Positions 16,405 to 24,461 of a DNA stretch of 64,000 nt are shown piece by piece. The position numbers and the translations under genes were made by a program. Every line of letters begins with the position of its first letter. Position 1 is the stretch's first letter. The stretch is from a candidate division KSB1 bacterium (GTDB taxonomy: Bacteria > Zhuqueibacterota > Zhuqueibacteria > Thermofontimicrobiales > Thermofontimicrobiaceae). The DNA lies in the NCBI GenBank assembly GCA_034506395.1, contig JAPDPQ010000009.1:1-64000 (forward strand), in the 5' to 3' direction. The notes under the pieces were generated by a model. It saw only the letters and a program-made list of their open reading frames with translations, was not told the DNA's origin and searched no databases.

Positions 16405-17541
16405 ATGGCCTCAATGAAAGCAATGGGAATCATCCGTCCAACCTTGATGCTTGATCGTTCGAAAGCCTTAGCGAATATTCGTCGCATGGCCGAAAAAGCG
16501 AGCCGAAACCGCGTTCGTTTCCGTCCTCATTTCAAAACCCATCAGTCCGCTCAGATCGGAGAATGGTTTCGGCAATTTGGTGTGGAGACGATCACCGTCT
16601 CATCGGTGGAGATGGCGAGCTATTTTGCCCAGCATGGCTGGCGAAATATTACCATCGCTTTTCCTGTGAATATTCTGGAAATTGAAAACATCAATAAACT
16701 GGCATCTGAAATTCAGTTGCATCTGCTGGTCGAATCTAAAGAGGTGGTGGCTTTTTTGGATATAAATCTACAAGCCGAGGTTGGGATATGGATCAAAATT
16801 GATGTCGGCTATCATCGAACGGGCATCTGGTGGGAGCAGGTCGATGAAGCCATTGGCCTGGTTCGGCAAATTGGCCATTCAAAAAACATGACTTTTAAAG
16901 GATTATTAACCCATGCGGGACATAGCTATCGAGCCCGATCGGCAGATGAAGTCAGGGCGATTTATCACGACACCGTACACAAGTTGCAGCAGCTCAAGTG
17001 GAAGCTGATCGAAGAAGGATTTTCAGCAACACAGATCTCCATTGGCGATACGCCATCTTGCAGCGTGGTCGATGATTTCAGTGGTGTGGATGAAATTCGA
17101 CCTGGCAATTTTGTTTTTTATGATGTCATGCAACTCAATATTGGCTCCTGCACCGAGCAGGATATTGCCGTGGCCGTGGCCTGTCCTGTAGTGGCAAAGC
17201 ATAGGGAGCGGGATGAAATTGTAATTTATGGTGGGGCGGTGCATCTCTCGAAAGATTTTATCGTCGATCACGATGGTAACAAGATTTTCGGCTACGTGGC
17301 GCCGCTTTACGAGCGAGGTTGGGGCAATATCGTTCCCAATACCTACGTATCGGCATTATCCCAGGAGCATGGGATCATCAAAACGACTGCTGAATTTTTC
17401 GATCAGGTCAAAATTGGGGATATTCTGGCGATCCTTCCCGCCCATTCCTGCCTCACGGTGCCGCTCCTTCGCAGCTACCTGACGCTGGAGGGGGAGACGA
17501 TTGAGACGATGCATTCAGCCTCCCTTACTCAACTTACTTAA
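16405..17541 (+). CDS. D-threonine aldolase / D-serine dehydratase-like PLP enzyme
   Basis: A fold-type III PLP enzyme of 378 residues with an alanine-racemase-like N-terminal barrel and the metal-binding C-terminal domain of the low-specificity D-threonine aldolase group. The PLP lysine is in 'RFRPHFKTHQSAQIG' near residue 47; 'LLTHAGHSY' and 'SIGDTPSCS' match phosphate-binding loops. The C-terminal metal site is 'LPAHSCLTV' (His and Cys) near residue 350. It likely cleaves beta-hydroxy-D-amino acids to glycine and aldehyde, or deaminates D-serine; the two cannot be told apart by eye. 'TAGGAGAATAAT' precedes ATG 16405. Confidence 0.85.
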   Translation: MASMKAMGIIRPTLMLDRSKALANIRRMAEKASRNRVRFRPHFKTHQSAQIGEWFRQFGVETITVSSVEMASYFAQHGWRNITIAFPVNILEIENINKLASEIQLHLLVESKEVVAFLDINLQAEVGIWIKIDVGYHRTGIWWEQVDEAIGLVRQIGHSKNMTFKGLLTHAGHSYRARSADEVRAIYHDTVHKLQQLKWKLIEEGFSATQISIGDTPSCSVVDDFSGVDEIRPGNFVFYDVMQLNIGSCTEQDIAVAVACPVVAKHRERDEIVIYGGAVHLSKDFIVDHDGNKIFGYVAPLYERGWGNIVPNTYVSALSQEHGIIKTTAEFFDQVKIGDILAILPAHSCLTVPLLRSYLTLEGETIETMHSASLTQLT

Positions 17542-17758
17542 CCTACTTAACGGCTCAACAAAAATCAGAACCAGAAAAAAGGATGGTCAAAACTCAAGGA
17601 TATTTTTATTAATTCTTGGTCAAAAAGAAAGGTAAATTGGTAGTAATCTTGGCCGAAATTCAGAGTTGATCATCAATGTTATAGTGGCATTTGATACAAA
17701 AAAGATATCTGAATGGATGCTTTGCAAAATAGTTTTTTGGTTGAAGAAAACTGATATT

Positions 17759-17930
17759 TTGGGTCACAGAAATGAAAGGTCACAGAACTAAAAATTGAAG
17801 GTTCATTTCTGAGACATTTCAAATCTAAAACCAATAAATTTTTGGTCACAGAACCGAAAAGTCACAGAATTAGAAATTAAGAGCGTCAATTCTGAGGCCT
17901 TTCAATTCTGAGACCAAAATTTTTTTAGGT
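17759..17930. repeat. Two tandem long hairpins (GGTCACAGAA family)
   Basis: Two imperfect palindromes of about 85 bases each lie head to tail upstream of the Rrf2 gene. Their left arms both contain GGTCACAGAA...TCACAGAA and the right arms TTCTGAG...TTCTGAGACC-like complements (17759-17845 and 17845-17930). A third, diverged member is at about 19440-19515. The 17542-18081 gap has no ORF. Confidence 0.6.
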
Positions 17931-17951
17931 CAAAATTAAAATTTTAGATTC

Positions 17952-17975
17952 AAATAAGACCATATCAGTCCCATT
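17952..17975 (+). promoter_or_regulatory. Possible distal Rrf2 operator copy
   Basis: AAATAAGACCATATCAGTCC shares the AGAC-N7-GTCY layout with the sites at 18054 and 19534 but lacks the GGTATA tail. It is about 100 bases further upstream of the Rrf2 gene. Confidence 0.4.
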
Positions 17976-18050
17976 TCGGAACTAATTCCATGCCCATGCG
18001 TTTCAGACATTGAAATCATTGGAAGCCAATGATTTTTATTTTCACCAAAA

Positions 18051-18076
18051 ATAAGACCAACTCAGTCTGGTATAAC
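18051..18076 (+). promoter_or_regulatory. Candidate Rrf2 operator overlapping the regulator's promoter
   Basis: AGAC (18054-18057), seven bases, GTCT (18065-18068), then GGTATAAC. The TATAAC could be the -10 hexamer. The layout resembles the IscR type 1 half-site pair (GACT...GTC...GGTAT). The start codon follows within ten bases, so a very short or absent leader is implied. The same box precedes sod. Confidence 0.5.
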
Positions 18077-18081
18077 TGGTT

Positions 18082-18507
18082 ATGATGAAATTCAGCAAAA
18101 AAGTCGAATATGCGTTAATTGCCCTGTTGCACATGTCTAAAAAATCAGCAGACGAACTGACCACGGCTCGGGAGCTGTCAGATAAGTACGACATCTCGCT
18201 GGAGCTGATGGGAAAAATTTTGCAGAGCCTGGTGAAAAGCGGAATGGTGATTTCGGTGCAGGGCGTCAAAGGTGGCTACTTTCTGGCGCAGCCCATCGAT
18301 CATATCAATATCTCCTCGGTTATCACGGCCATCGACGGGCCAATCGCCATCGCCGATTGTCTGGATAATGACGAGGAAACGGTCTGCGAGCGAGAGCGAA
18401 GTTGCCTCATCCGCAAATCCATGGAAGATATTCAGTCCAGGCTGGTTGGCTTATTGGAAGGAATCACGCTCAAGGATTTCGATACGAAATTGTCGATTGA
18501 TAATTGA
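18082..18507 (+). CDS. Rrf2 family iron-sulfur transcriptional regulator
   Basis: A 141-residue winged-helix regulator of the Rrf2 group. The N-terminus 'MKFSKKVEYALIALLHM' and recognition region 'LMGKILQSLVKSGMV' with wing 'GVKGGYFLAQP' are typical of IscR/NsrR/CymR. Three cysteines (93, 102, 108; C-x8-C-x5-C) are at the position of the Fe-S ligands of IscR-like members, so a redox- or iron-sensing cluster is likely. It heads an oxidative-stress block (thioredoxin-fold protein, SOD, pirin, Msr). A near-palindromic box directly before its start suggests autoregulation. ATG 18085 is an alternative start; no Shine-Dalgarno is visible. Confidence 0.9.
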   Translation: MMKFSKKVEYALIALLHMSKKSADELTTARELSDKYDISLELMGKILQSLVKSGMVISVQGVKGGYFLAQPIDHINISSVITAIDGPIAIADCLDNDEETVCERERSCLIRKSMEDIQSRLVGLLEGITLKDFDTKLSIDN

Positions 18508-18516
18508 AAAGAATTG

Positions 18517-18759
18517 GAGCGCTAATTTCGCCAATTAGACGAATTGCGCCAATCTGTTATTAGTAAGATCGCTAAATAGGTTACATATCGGTGTCATTTC
18601 GATCCGCCAATTGGCGGAGAGAAATCTGTAAATTCAACTTTTGCTAGAAAATCAGATTCCTCACTGCGTTCGGAATGACAATTCAAATGTAATATATCTA
18701 ATGCTCCCCGTAATAAAATCGACTTAGCGAAATTGGACCAATTAGCATAATTAGCGGTC
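18517..18759. repeat. Nested palindromic element, copy 1
   Basis: Three concentric arm pairs fill the gap between rrf2 and the thioredoxin-fold gene: outer CGCTAATTTCGCCAATTAG-type arms (18517-18553 / 18727-18759), middle arms (about 18556-18586 / 18687-18716), and an inner hairpin from TGTCATTTCGATCCGCC to GTTCGGAATGACA (18592-18681) that itself contains the perfect palindrome TCCGCCAATTGGCGGA. Confidence 0.65.
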
Positions 18760-18819
18760 AAAAATTTTATGATCATTTATTGTTATCATTGTAAAAATTA
18801 AAACAAAGCGGAGGAATGA

Positions 18820-19389
18820 ATGGCAGTAACCCCATCGAACATGATGCCGCTGGGGACAATGGCTCCAGATTTCACGTTGCCCGATACGATTTCTGGCAAA
18901 GAGCTGTCGCTGCAAGAATTAAAATCAGATAAAGCGACAGTGATTATGTTTATTTGCAATCATTGCCCCTTTGTCAAGCACGTTCGGACGGGCCTGGTTC
19001 AATTGGCGAAGGATTACATTCCCAAAGGAATTGCCTTCATCGCCATTAGCTCCAACGATGTGGAGGGTTATCCTGAGGATTCACCAGCCGAGATGAAGAA
19101 AGTAGCCAGGCAATTTGGCTATCCATTCCCGTATCTTTACGATGAAACCCAGGAAGTAGCCCGTGCCTATATGGCGGCCTGTACACCAGATTTTTATGTG
19201 TTCGATAAAAATTTGAAATTGGTCTATCGTGGCCAGATGGATGATTCTCGGCCCAGCAATAATATCCCCGTCACGGGCAAAGATATTCGAGCTGCACTGG
19301 ATGCGATTTTGGCGGGCAAGTCTGTTCCCGAGGAACAGAAGCCCAGCATAGGATGTAATATCAAGTGGAAATCGGGGCGGGTTGGATAA
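18820..19389 (+). CDS. Thioredoxin-fold redox protein (AhpC/TSA-like, CxxC)
   Basis: A 189-residue cytoplasmic thioredoxin-fold protein. It starts like a peroxiredoxin ('LGTMAPDFTLPDTISGKELS') but carries the dithiol 'FICNHCPFVKHV' near residue 48, the signature of a thioredoxin-family group annotated as redoxin/AhpC-TSA proteins. 'ACTPDFYVFDKNLKLVYRG' gives the cis-proline region and the last strand. It is likely a thiol-disulfide reductase or thiol peroxidase. GGAGG lies a few bases before the ATG. It sits between the Rrf2 regulator and SOD, with palindromic spacers on both sides. Confidence 0.85.
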   Translation: MAVTPSNMMPLGTMAPDFTLPDTISGKELSLQELKSDKATVIMFICNHCPFVKHVRTGLVQLAKDYIPKGIAFIAISSNDVEGYPEDSPAEMKKVARQFGYPFPYLYDETQEVARAYMAACTPDFYVFDKNLKLVYRGQMDDSRPSNNIPVTGKDIRAALDAILAGKSVPEEQKPSIGCNIKWKSGRVG

Positions 19390-19439
19390 TTAGATATTTG
19401 GGCAATTGGGTGTGGACGTGATTAACTGATAATAATTTT

Positions 19440-19515
19440 TTTGTTCTCAGGATTGAAAGGTCGCAGAAGTTAAGAGATAAGATTGTTTCTTTGTCCTCTC
19501 GCTTTTGAGATTAAA
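19440..19515. repeat. Diverged GGTCACAGAA-family hairpin
   Basis: TTCTCAGGATTGAAAGGTCG-type left arm pairs imperfectly with TTTGTCCTCTCGCTTTTGAG. It resembles the two hairpins at 17759-17930 and, like them, lies just upstream of a candidate Rrf2 box. Confidence 0.45.
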
Positions 19516-19530
19516 TTTTTTTATCATTAA

Positions 19531-19556
19531 ATCAGACTAAATTGGTCTGGTATATT
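19531..19556 (+). promoter_or_regulatory. Candidate Rrf2 operator and promoter of sod
   Basis: AGAC (19534-19537), seven bases, GTCT (19545-19548), then GGTATATT. The match to the box in front of the Rrf2 gene (AGACYAAMTYRGTCTGGTATA) runs through about 20 positions. TATATT at 19551 is a plausible -10, giving an ~80-nt leader before the SOD start. A bound regulator would cover the promoter. Confidence 0.5.
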
Positions 19557-19639
19557 TATTTTTTAAAATTTCTATCCGTTGGATTGTTTTAATCCTTTGG
19601 AGAAAAAAGTGAACCAGTCTTTTATAGAAGGAGCAAACT

Positions 19640-20251
19640 ATGAATTTCAAAACACCAAATCTACCGTATGCTTATGATGCGTTAGAACCATATATCGACG
19701 CTCGCACGATGGAAATTCATCATGACAAACATCATGTGGCTTATACAACAAATTTGAATAAAGCGCTGGAGTCGGCCAATTTTCATGCTGACAGTGTGGA
19801 AAAACTATTGGCGGATTTGAATGCGGTGCCCGAGGCCATTCGCACAGCGGTTCGGAATCACGGCGGCGGCCATGTGAATCACAATCTGTTCTGGGAGATC
19901 ATGGCGAAAAACGCTGGCGGCGAACCGACAGGCGATCTGGCAGCAGCGATTAAGAAGGAATTCGGCGATTTCAAGGCGTTCAAAGAAAAATTTTCCAATG
20001 CAGCCATCAGCCGTTTCGGCAGCGGCTGGGCCTGGCTGAGCGTCAAGGACGGCCGATTGATCGTCAGTAGCACAGCCAATCAAGATAGCCCAATCAGTGA
20101 GGGCATGACGCCGATCCTGGGCATCGATGTCTGGGAGCATGCTTATTATTTGAAATATCAGAATCGCCGTCCCGAGTATGTTGAGGCGTGGTGGAATGTG
20201 GTCAATTGGAAGACGGTGGCGGATAAATTTCATGCGGCGATGAGATCTTAG
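19640..20251 (+). CDS. sodA: Superoxide dismutase, Mn-type of the Fe/Mn family
   Basis: Dismutates superoxide to peroxide and oxygen in the cytoplasm. The 203-residue protein has all four metal ligands: His27 ('EIHHDKHH'), His81 ('VNHNLFW'), Asp163 and His167 ('DVWEHAYY'). Gln148 in 'TANQDSP' is in the position where Mn enzymes have glutamine, while Fe enzymes usually supply it from another helix, so Mn preference is inferred. AAGGAG lies 8 bases before the ATG. A candidate Rrf2 operator lies 80-105 bases upstream. Confidence 0.95.
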   Translation: MNFKTPNLPYAYDALEPYIDARTMEIHHDKHHVAYTTNLNKALESANFHADSVEKLLADLNAVPEAIRTAVRNHGGGHVNHNLFWEIMAKNAGGEPTGDLAAAIKKEFGDFKAFKEKFSNAAISRFGSGWAWLSVKDGRLIVSSTANQDSPISEGMTPILGIDVWEHAYYLKYQNRRPEYVEAWWNVVNWKTVADKFHAAMRS

Positions 20252-20271
20252 GGTTTGTGAAGAGAGAAAAT

Positions 20272-20461
20272 AGACCGCCAATTTCGCCAATGAATCGAAT
20301 TTCGCTAATGGTTTATTTTTAAATTTGGCGCAATTCGGATAATTCGTGAAATTAGCGGTCTAATACAGAACTCCGACCGCTAATTTCGCCAATCAAGCTA
20401 ATTGCGCTAATTTTCAAAATTCGAATTTGGCGCAATTCGGATAATTCGTGAAATTAGCGGT
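20272..20461. repeat. Two tandem ~90-bp hairpins (GACCGCTAATTTCGCCAAT family)
   Basis: Hairpin 1 spans 20272-20361 and hairpin 2 spans 20375-20461. Each begins with GACCGCYAATTTCGCCAAT and ends with GAATTCGTGAAATTAGCGGTC-type complement, with arms of about 38 bases. The same sequence forms the outer arms of the nested element at 18517-18759. Confidence 0.75.
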
Positions 20462-20526
20462 CCAAATAGTATTTGCTTGTAATTGATTGAGATTCTCAGA
20501 TAAAACCATTACCCTCCGCACAGAGA

Positions 20527-20558
20527 CAGGGTCGGCTGCCTGATTGGGGTCGACCCTG
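20527..20558. repeat. Small inverted repeat CAGGGTCG / CGACCCTG
   Basis: Eight-base perfect arms with a 16-base loop in the long gap after sod. No T-run follows, so it is not a typical terminator. Confidence 0.5.
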
Positions 20559-20892
20559 ATCTCGGATTAATGATCAACGATTTTTGATTTATAGAAGGAG
20601 AATTGGAGTGATGGTGTAATGATTTACCACTTTGGGCTGCACTATTCGATTGCTCCAAAACTGCCGCTCTTATCGAGAAACCCCTGAGGCATGGAAATTT
20701 GTGGTGATTGCATTGAGATAAAATGTCTCGGGAAGATCTTATGAATTTGTGGAATATTTTTTCTGTGGGATTCTAGTTCTGAGGGAGCAATCAAGAAAAA
20801 GGGACGTTTAATTTATGTTTTAATATTAAAACTAATTTTGATCTAATAGAAATTAAATAAGCAGCGATGGCGAGAGGCCGCCCGATGGCCGA

Positions 20893-21006
20893 ATGCATAG
20901 CAAGTCCCAATATTTGCAAAATGGAAAATGGGTCGACGGGCATGAGATTTTTTATGAAGAAGATCCCACGGCTCAAGTAAAATTTATCACGGGGAGCATA
21001 TTATAG
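20893..21006 (+). CDS. Possible small protein or gene remnant (37 aa)
   Basis: In the 978-base gap between sod and the pirin gene, ATG 20893 opens a 37-residue frame, beginning 'MHSKSQYLQNGKWVDGHEIF' and ending 'AQVKFITGSIL'. The composition looks protein-like (alternating aromatic, acidic and hydrophobic residues), and the frame is open 39 bases further upstream. No good Shine-Dalgarno is visible, and the stop lies inside the arm of a palindromic element. It could be a real small protein, the end of a decayed gene, or chance. Confidence 0.25.
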   Translation: MHSKSQYLQNGKWVDGHEIFYEEDPTAQVKFITGSIL

Positions 21007-21140
21007 TTTACTATTGAAATGTCATTCCAATCCGCCAGATGGAGGAGAGGCGTCTGGCTTTGAAGTGACTATTGAATTTACAGATTTCTCCCTTCGGTCG
21101 AAATGACTCTTCGATGTAAACTACTTAATGCTCTTAGTAG
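20990..21140. repeat. Nested palindromic element, copy 2
   Basis: Outer arms ACGGGGAGCATATTATAG-type (from about 20990) pair with TAAACTACTTAATGCTCTTAG (ending about 21138). The inner hairpin runs from TGTCATTCCAATCCGCC to CCCTTCGGTCGAAATGAC (21020-21107). It shares its inner hairpin with elements at 18592 and 22237. Confidence 0.6.
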
Positions 21141-21229
21141 TAAATGGCCTGTCCAACCTTTTCAAAGATTTTGAACCTTTGAAAGGGTTTGCGTTTTGAA
21201 ATTGACTAAAAATTTTAAGGATTAAAATC

Positions 21230-22081
21230 ATGAACGCAATTCGAAAAATCAATCACATCATCAGAAGCAAGCCCACCCTCGAAGGGGCTGGGGTGAAGCT
21301 GAAACGGGTGTTCGGCTATTATGAAAAGCCATTGCTCGATCCATTTTTGTTGCTGGATCATTTCGGCTCCGCCAATCCCGAGGATTACATCGCTGGCTTC
21401 CCCTGGCATCCGCATCGGGGCATCGAAACAGTGACGTACATGCTGGCGGGCGAGGTGGAGCACGGCGATAGTCTTGGCAATAGGGGCGTGATCTATTCGG
21501 GCGATGTGCAGTGGATGACAGCGGGGAGCGGTATTATTCATCAGGAAATGCCGAAACGCTTTGAGGGGGAAATGCGGGGATTTCAGCTCTGGGTCAATCT
21601 GCCGAGGTCGCACAAAATGATGGCGCCTCGTTATCGGGATGTAAGGAGCGAAACCATTCCAGAGTTCTCCCCCAATCCGAAGGTGAAAATCAAAATCATC
21701 GCAGGGCAATTGAATGGAGCCAGGGGCCCTGTTCAGGATTTGGTGGTGGATACCGAATATTTCGATGTCGCCATAGCGCCGAATGCCGAATTTGAAATCG
21801 CTACGAAGCCCGATTATAAGACATTTGCCTTTGTCTTCGAAGGCAGCGGCATTTTCGATCCCGACAAAAAAGATGCCATCAAAGCCGATCATCTGGTGGT
21901 CTTTGATCAGGGCGACAGCGTGAAGGTTCAGACCAAATCTGATGCCGTTCGATTTCTATTTGTCTCAGGCAAGCCACTGAACGAGCCCATCGCCTGGCGG
22001 GGACCAATTGTAATGAATACCGATGAGGAGCTGATGATAGCGTTTCAGGAGTATCGGAACGGGACGTTTATCAAAACGTGA
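21230..22081 (+). CDS. Pirin family protein
   Basis: A bicupin of 283 residues. The N-terminal cupin carries the metal motif 'FPWHPHRGIETVTYML' near residue 60 and 'GSGIIHQEMP' near 102, giving the His/His/His/Glu set of pirins. 'GFQLWVNLP' and the C-terminal cupin ('VFEGSGIF') match the family. Some pirins have quercetinase activity and others regulate; the role here is unknown. Its place in an oxidative-stress block fits a role in redox response. ATG 21230 is preceded by 'AAGGATTAAAATC'. Confidence 0.92.
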   Translation: MNAIRKINHIIRSKPTLEGAGVKLKRVFGYYEKPLLDPFLLLDHFGSANPEDYIAGFPWHPHRGIETVTYMLAGEVEHGDSLGNRGVIYSGDVQWMTAGSGIIHQEMPKRFEGEMRGFQLWVNLPRSHKMMAPRYRDVRSETIPEFSPNPKVKIKIIAGQLNGARGPVQDLVVDTEYFDVAIAPNAEFEIATKPDYKTFAFVFEGSGIFDPDKKDAIKADHLVVFDQGDSVKVQTKSDAVRFLFVSGKPLNEPIAWRGPIVMNTDEELMIAFQEYRNGTFIKT

Positions 22082-22168
22082 GATGGCAAACGGCAGATGT
22101 GAGGTATGAAATGACAACATTGAGATTAAGTGACTTCATTGGTTTTTTAAAGATGAGATAATTTTTTT

Positions 22169-22384
22169 CCAACGGATAGAAACAACCCAATTGATGAAAG
22201 ATTTTTTGTAAGAATTTAGCTACTTGAACCGCAGCCTGTCATTCCAACCGAAGGGAGGAATCTTTACTAGCAAAAGACCGCGGAATCATGAAAGATGTTC
22301 TCAAGAAAGATTTCTCGCTGCGCTCGAAATGACACGTTCCTTCAGTTGGCTAAATTTGTACGATTTTTTAATAAATCCGTTGGA
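22169..22384. repeat. Nested palindromic element, copy 3
   Basis: Outer arms CCAACGGAT (about 22169) and ATCCGTTGG (about 22374), next arms GATTTTTTGTAAGAATTTAG and its imperfect complement ending GTACGATTTTTTAA, and an inner hairpin from TGTCATTCCAACCGAAGG to CTGCGCTCGAAATGACA (22237-22334). It fills most of the gap between the pirin and msr genes. Confidence 0.65.
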
Positions 22385-22475
22385 AGCTTATTAACGGTTA
22401 TTTGGATGAGTGCTTTGAACCTTAGAAAGCGCACTTCTCACGTTTGCCGTCTCACCAACAAAGGAAGGGGATAAA

Positions 22476-23426
22476 ATGAAAGCAATCATTATTTCAATCA
22501 CGATTCTGGTCGCGGCGGCAGCCACGATCGGGTTTATTTCACAGGACAAAACGAAACAGGATAATCAGATGAAGTACAATCAATTGACTCCAGAAGAGCA
22601 GCGGGTCATTCTTCACAAGGGGACAGAGATGCCCTTTACGGGCAAGTATTACAATCATAAAGTAAAAGGCACTTATACGTGCAAGCAATGCGGGGCACCA
22701 CTGTACCGTTCCGAGGACAAATTCGATTCGGGGTGCGGCTGGCCCAGCTTTGATGACGAAATTCCTGGTGCGGTCAGACGGGTGCCAGATGCCGATGGCA
22801 TTCGGACCGAGATCGTCTGCGCCAATTGTGGCGGGCATCTAGGTCATGTATTTTATGGCGAAGGATTCACGCCTAAAAATACCCGCCATTGCGTTAATTC
22901 GATCTCGTTGAACTTCATTCCAGCCGATGATAGAACGAGTGGAAGCACTGAAAAGGCCTATTTTGCAGGTGGTTGTTTCTGGGGCGTGGAATATTTTTTT
23001 CAAAAAGAGAAAGGTGTGATTTCCACCCGAGTGGGCTACATGGGCGGGCATTTGAAAAATCCGACCTACGAAGATGTTTGCAAAGGCAATACAGGTCATG
23101 CAGAGACCATGGAGGTGGTGTTCGATCCCAGCCAAACAAATTACGAGACGTTAGCTCGACTCTTTTTTGAAATTCACGATCCCACCCAGGTCAATCGCCA
23201 GGGGCCCGATATTGGCGAGCAATACCGCTCCGAGATTTTTTACGTGAACGATGAACAGAAGCAAATTGCCGAGAAGCTGATCAAGATTTTGAAGGACAAA
23301 GGCTACAAAGTAGCCACTCGAGTGACCAAAGCGGGTACGTTCTGGGAGGCGGAGAAATACCACCAATCGTATTATCAAAAGACGGGACATCATCCGTATT
23401 GTCATGGCTATGTGAAAAGGTTTTAG
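22476..23426 (+). CDS. msrBA: Bifunctional peptide methionine sulfoxide reductase, MsrB-MsrA fusion, membrane-anchored or exported
   Basis: Repairs both methionine sulfoxide epimers. The order is N-terminal hydrophobic signal/anchor (residues 1-22), MsrB (about 35-150) and MsrA (about 158-316). MsrB has two zinc CxxC pairs ('CKQC', 'CANC'), 'SGCGWPSF' and the catalytic cysteine in 'TRHCVNSISL'. MsrA has its catalytic cysteine in 'AGGCFWGVEYFF' and 'GHAETMEVVFDP'. The more common fusion order is MsrA-MsrB, so this is the reverse arrangement. The signal suggests protection of envelope proteins. AAGGAAGGGG precedes the ATG. Confidence 0.92.
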   Translation: MKAIIISITILVAAAATIGFISQDKTKQDNQMKYNQLTPEEQRVILHKGTEMPFTGKYYNHKVKGTYTCKQCGAPLYRSEDKFDSGCGWPSFDDEIPGAVRRVPDADGIRTEIVCANCGGHLGHVFYGEGFTPKNTRHCVNSISLNFIPADDRTSGSTEKAYFAGGCFWGVEYFFQKEKGVISTRVGYMGGHLKNPTYEDVCKGNTGHAETMEVVFDPSQTNYETLARLFFEIHDPTQVNRQGPDIGEQYRSEIFYVNDEQKQIAEKLIKILKDKGYKVATRVTKAGTFWEAEKYHQSYYQKTGHHPYCHGYVKRF

Positions 23427-23458
23427 CTCCGAAGAATCGGAATAACCCAACGGATGAA

Positions 23459-23585
23459 ATACCAAATCACAAAAAGCAAATTCCAAATAATTTTCAGTTC
23501 CAAAATTTCAATGAGCCAAACTTGTTTGGAATTTCCAATTTTGATCATTGAAATTTATTTGTGATTTGTCCTTTGAATATTGAGA
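23459..23585. repeat. Imperfect palindrome rich in CAAATCACAAA / TTCCAAA words
   Basis: CAAATCACAAA (about 23463) pairs with TTTGTGATTTG (about 23558), and GCCAAAC with GTTTGG at the centre (about 23522). It fills the gap between msrBA and the DUF2461 gene. Confidence 0.5.
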
Positions 23586-23624
23586 ATTTGAAGCTGGATC
23601 AAGATCAAAAAAGAATGAATCAAA

Positions 23625-24326
23625 ATGAGCGTTAAAGACAATTTTTCTCCCTACATCACACCAGCGCTGTTCGATTTTTTTAGAGAATTAAAAAGAAACA
23701 ATGACCGCATCTGGTTTGAGGAGAACAAGGAACGCTACGAGTCGGTAGTGCGAGAGCCGCTGCTGAGGTTCATCGCCGATTTTGCGCCTTATCTGGCTAA
23801 AATCAGCCCGCATTTCGAGGCCGATCCCCGCAAGGTCGGTGGCTCGCTGTTTCGCATTTATCGGGATATTCGTTTCTCGCCTGACAAAAGCCCCTACAAA
23901 ACCCACGCAGGAATTCAATTTCGCCACGAGAGCGCCAGGGATGCCCATGCGCCTGGCTTCTATCTACAGCTCGAACCTGAAAATGTGTTTACCGCCATCG
24001 GCGTCTGGCAGCCCGATGCGGAGACACTGGGCAAAATTCGGGATGCCATCGTCGCCCATCCCGATCGTTGGCAGCAAATTTTTGCTGATAAAAAATTGGC
24101 AGCGACTTTCACGCTGGAGGGGGATAAACTCAAGACCGCACCCAGAGGTTATGATCCCCAGCACCCGCTGATCGAAGTGATCAAGATGAAGGAGTTCTAT
24201 CTCTTTGCCGAATTGAGCGAAGAGGAGGCCTGCCGCAGCGATTTCATCGAGCGCTATGCCGAGATCTGTCAGATAGCGAAGCCTTTCATGGAGTTTTTAG
24301 CCAATGCCATTGGGATAGCATGTTGA
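23625..24326 (+). CDS. DUF2461 / TIGR02453 family protein
   Basis: A 233-residue soluble protein of the DUF2461 family, function unknown. Matching stretches are 'LFDFFRELKRNNDRIWFEEN', 'VGGSLFRIYRDIRFSPDKSP', 'GIQFRHESARDAHAPGFYLQ' and 'RGYDPQHPLIEVIKMKEFY', all in family order. Length is normal for the family. It is the last plus-strand gene of the oxidative-stress block; nothing in the sequence ties it to stress beyond position. Confidence 0.88.
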   Translation: MSVKDNFSPYITPALFDFFRELKRNNDRIWFEENKERYESVVREPLLRFIADFAPYLAKISPHFEADPRKVGGSLFRIYRDIRFSPDKSPYKTHAGIQFRHESARDAHAPGFYLQLEPENVFTAIGVWQPDAETLGKIRDAIVAHPDRWQQIFADKKLAATFTLEGDKLKTAPRGYDPQHPLIEVIKMKEFYLFAELSEEEACRSDFIERYAEICQIAKPFMEFLANAIGIAC

Positions 24327-24461
24327 TTAAGCATTTGCTCGACTGGGCAAAAATGAGAAATTGAGCGAACAACTGCTAAGATTCAGAATGACAAATTAAT
24401 TGGAGTTGGCATCAATTTTGAAAACTAACTTTGAAAATGAGCTTAGCTGCAAGTTGGTCTA

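Noticed and set aside
20610-20690. Shine-Dalgarno-like AGAAGGAGAATTGGAG followed by ATGGTGTAATG and a 22-residue frame
   Set aside because: The first frame stops after two codons and the second is too short and unsupported.
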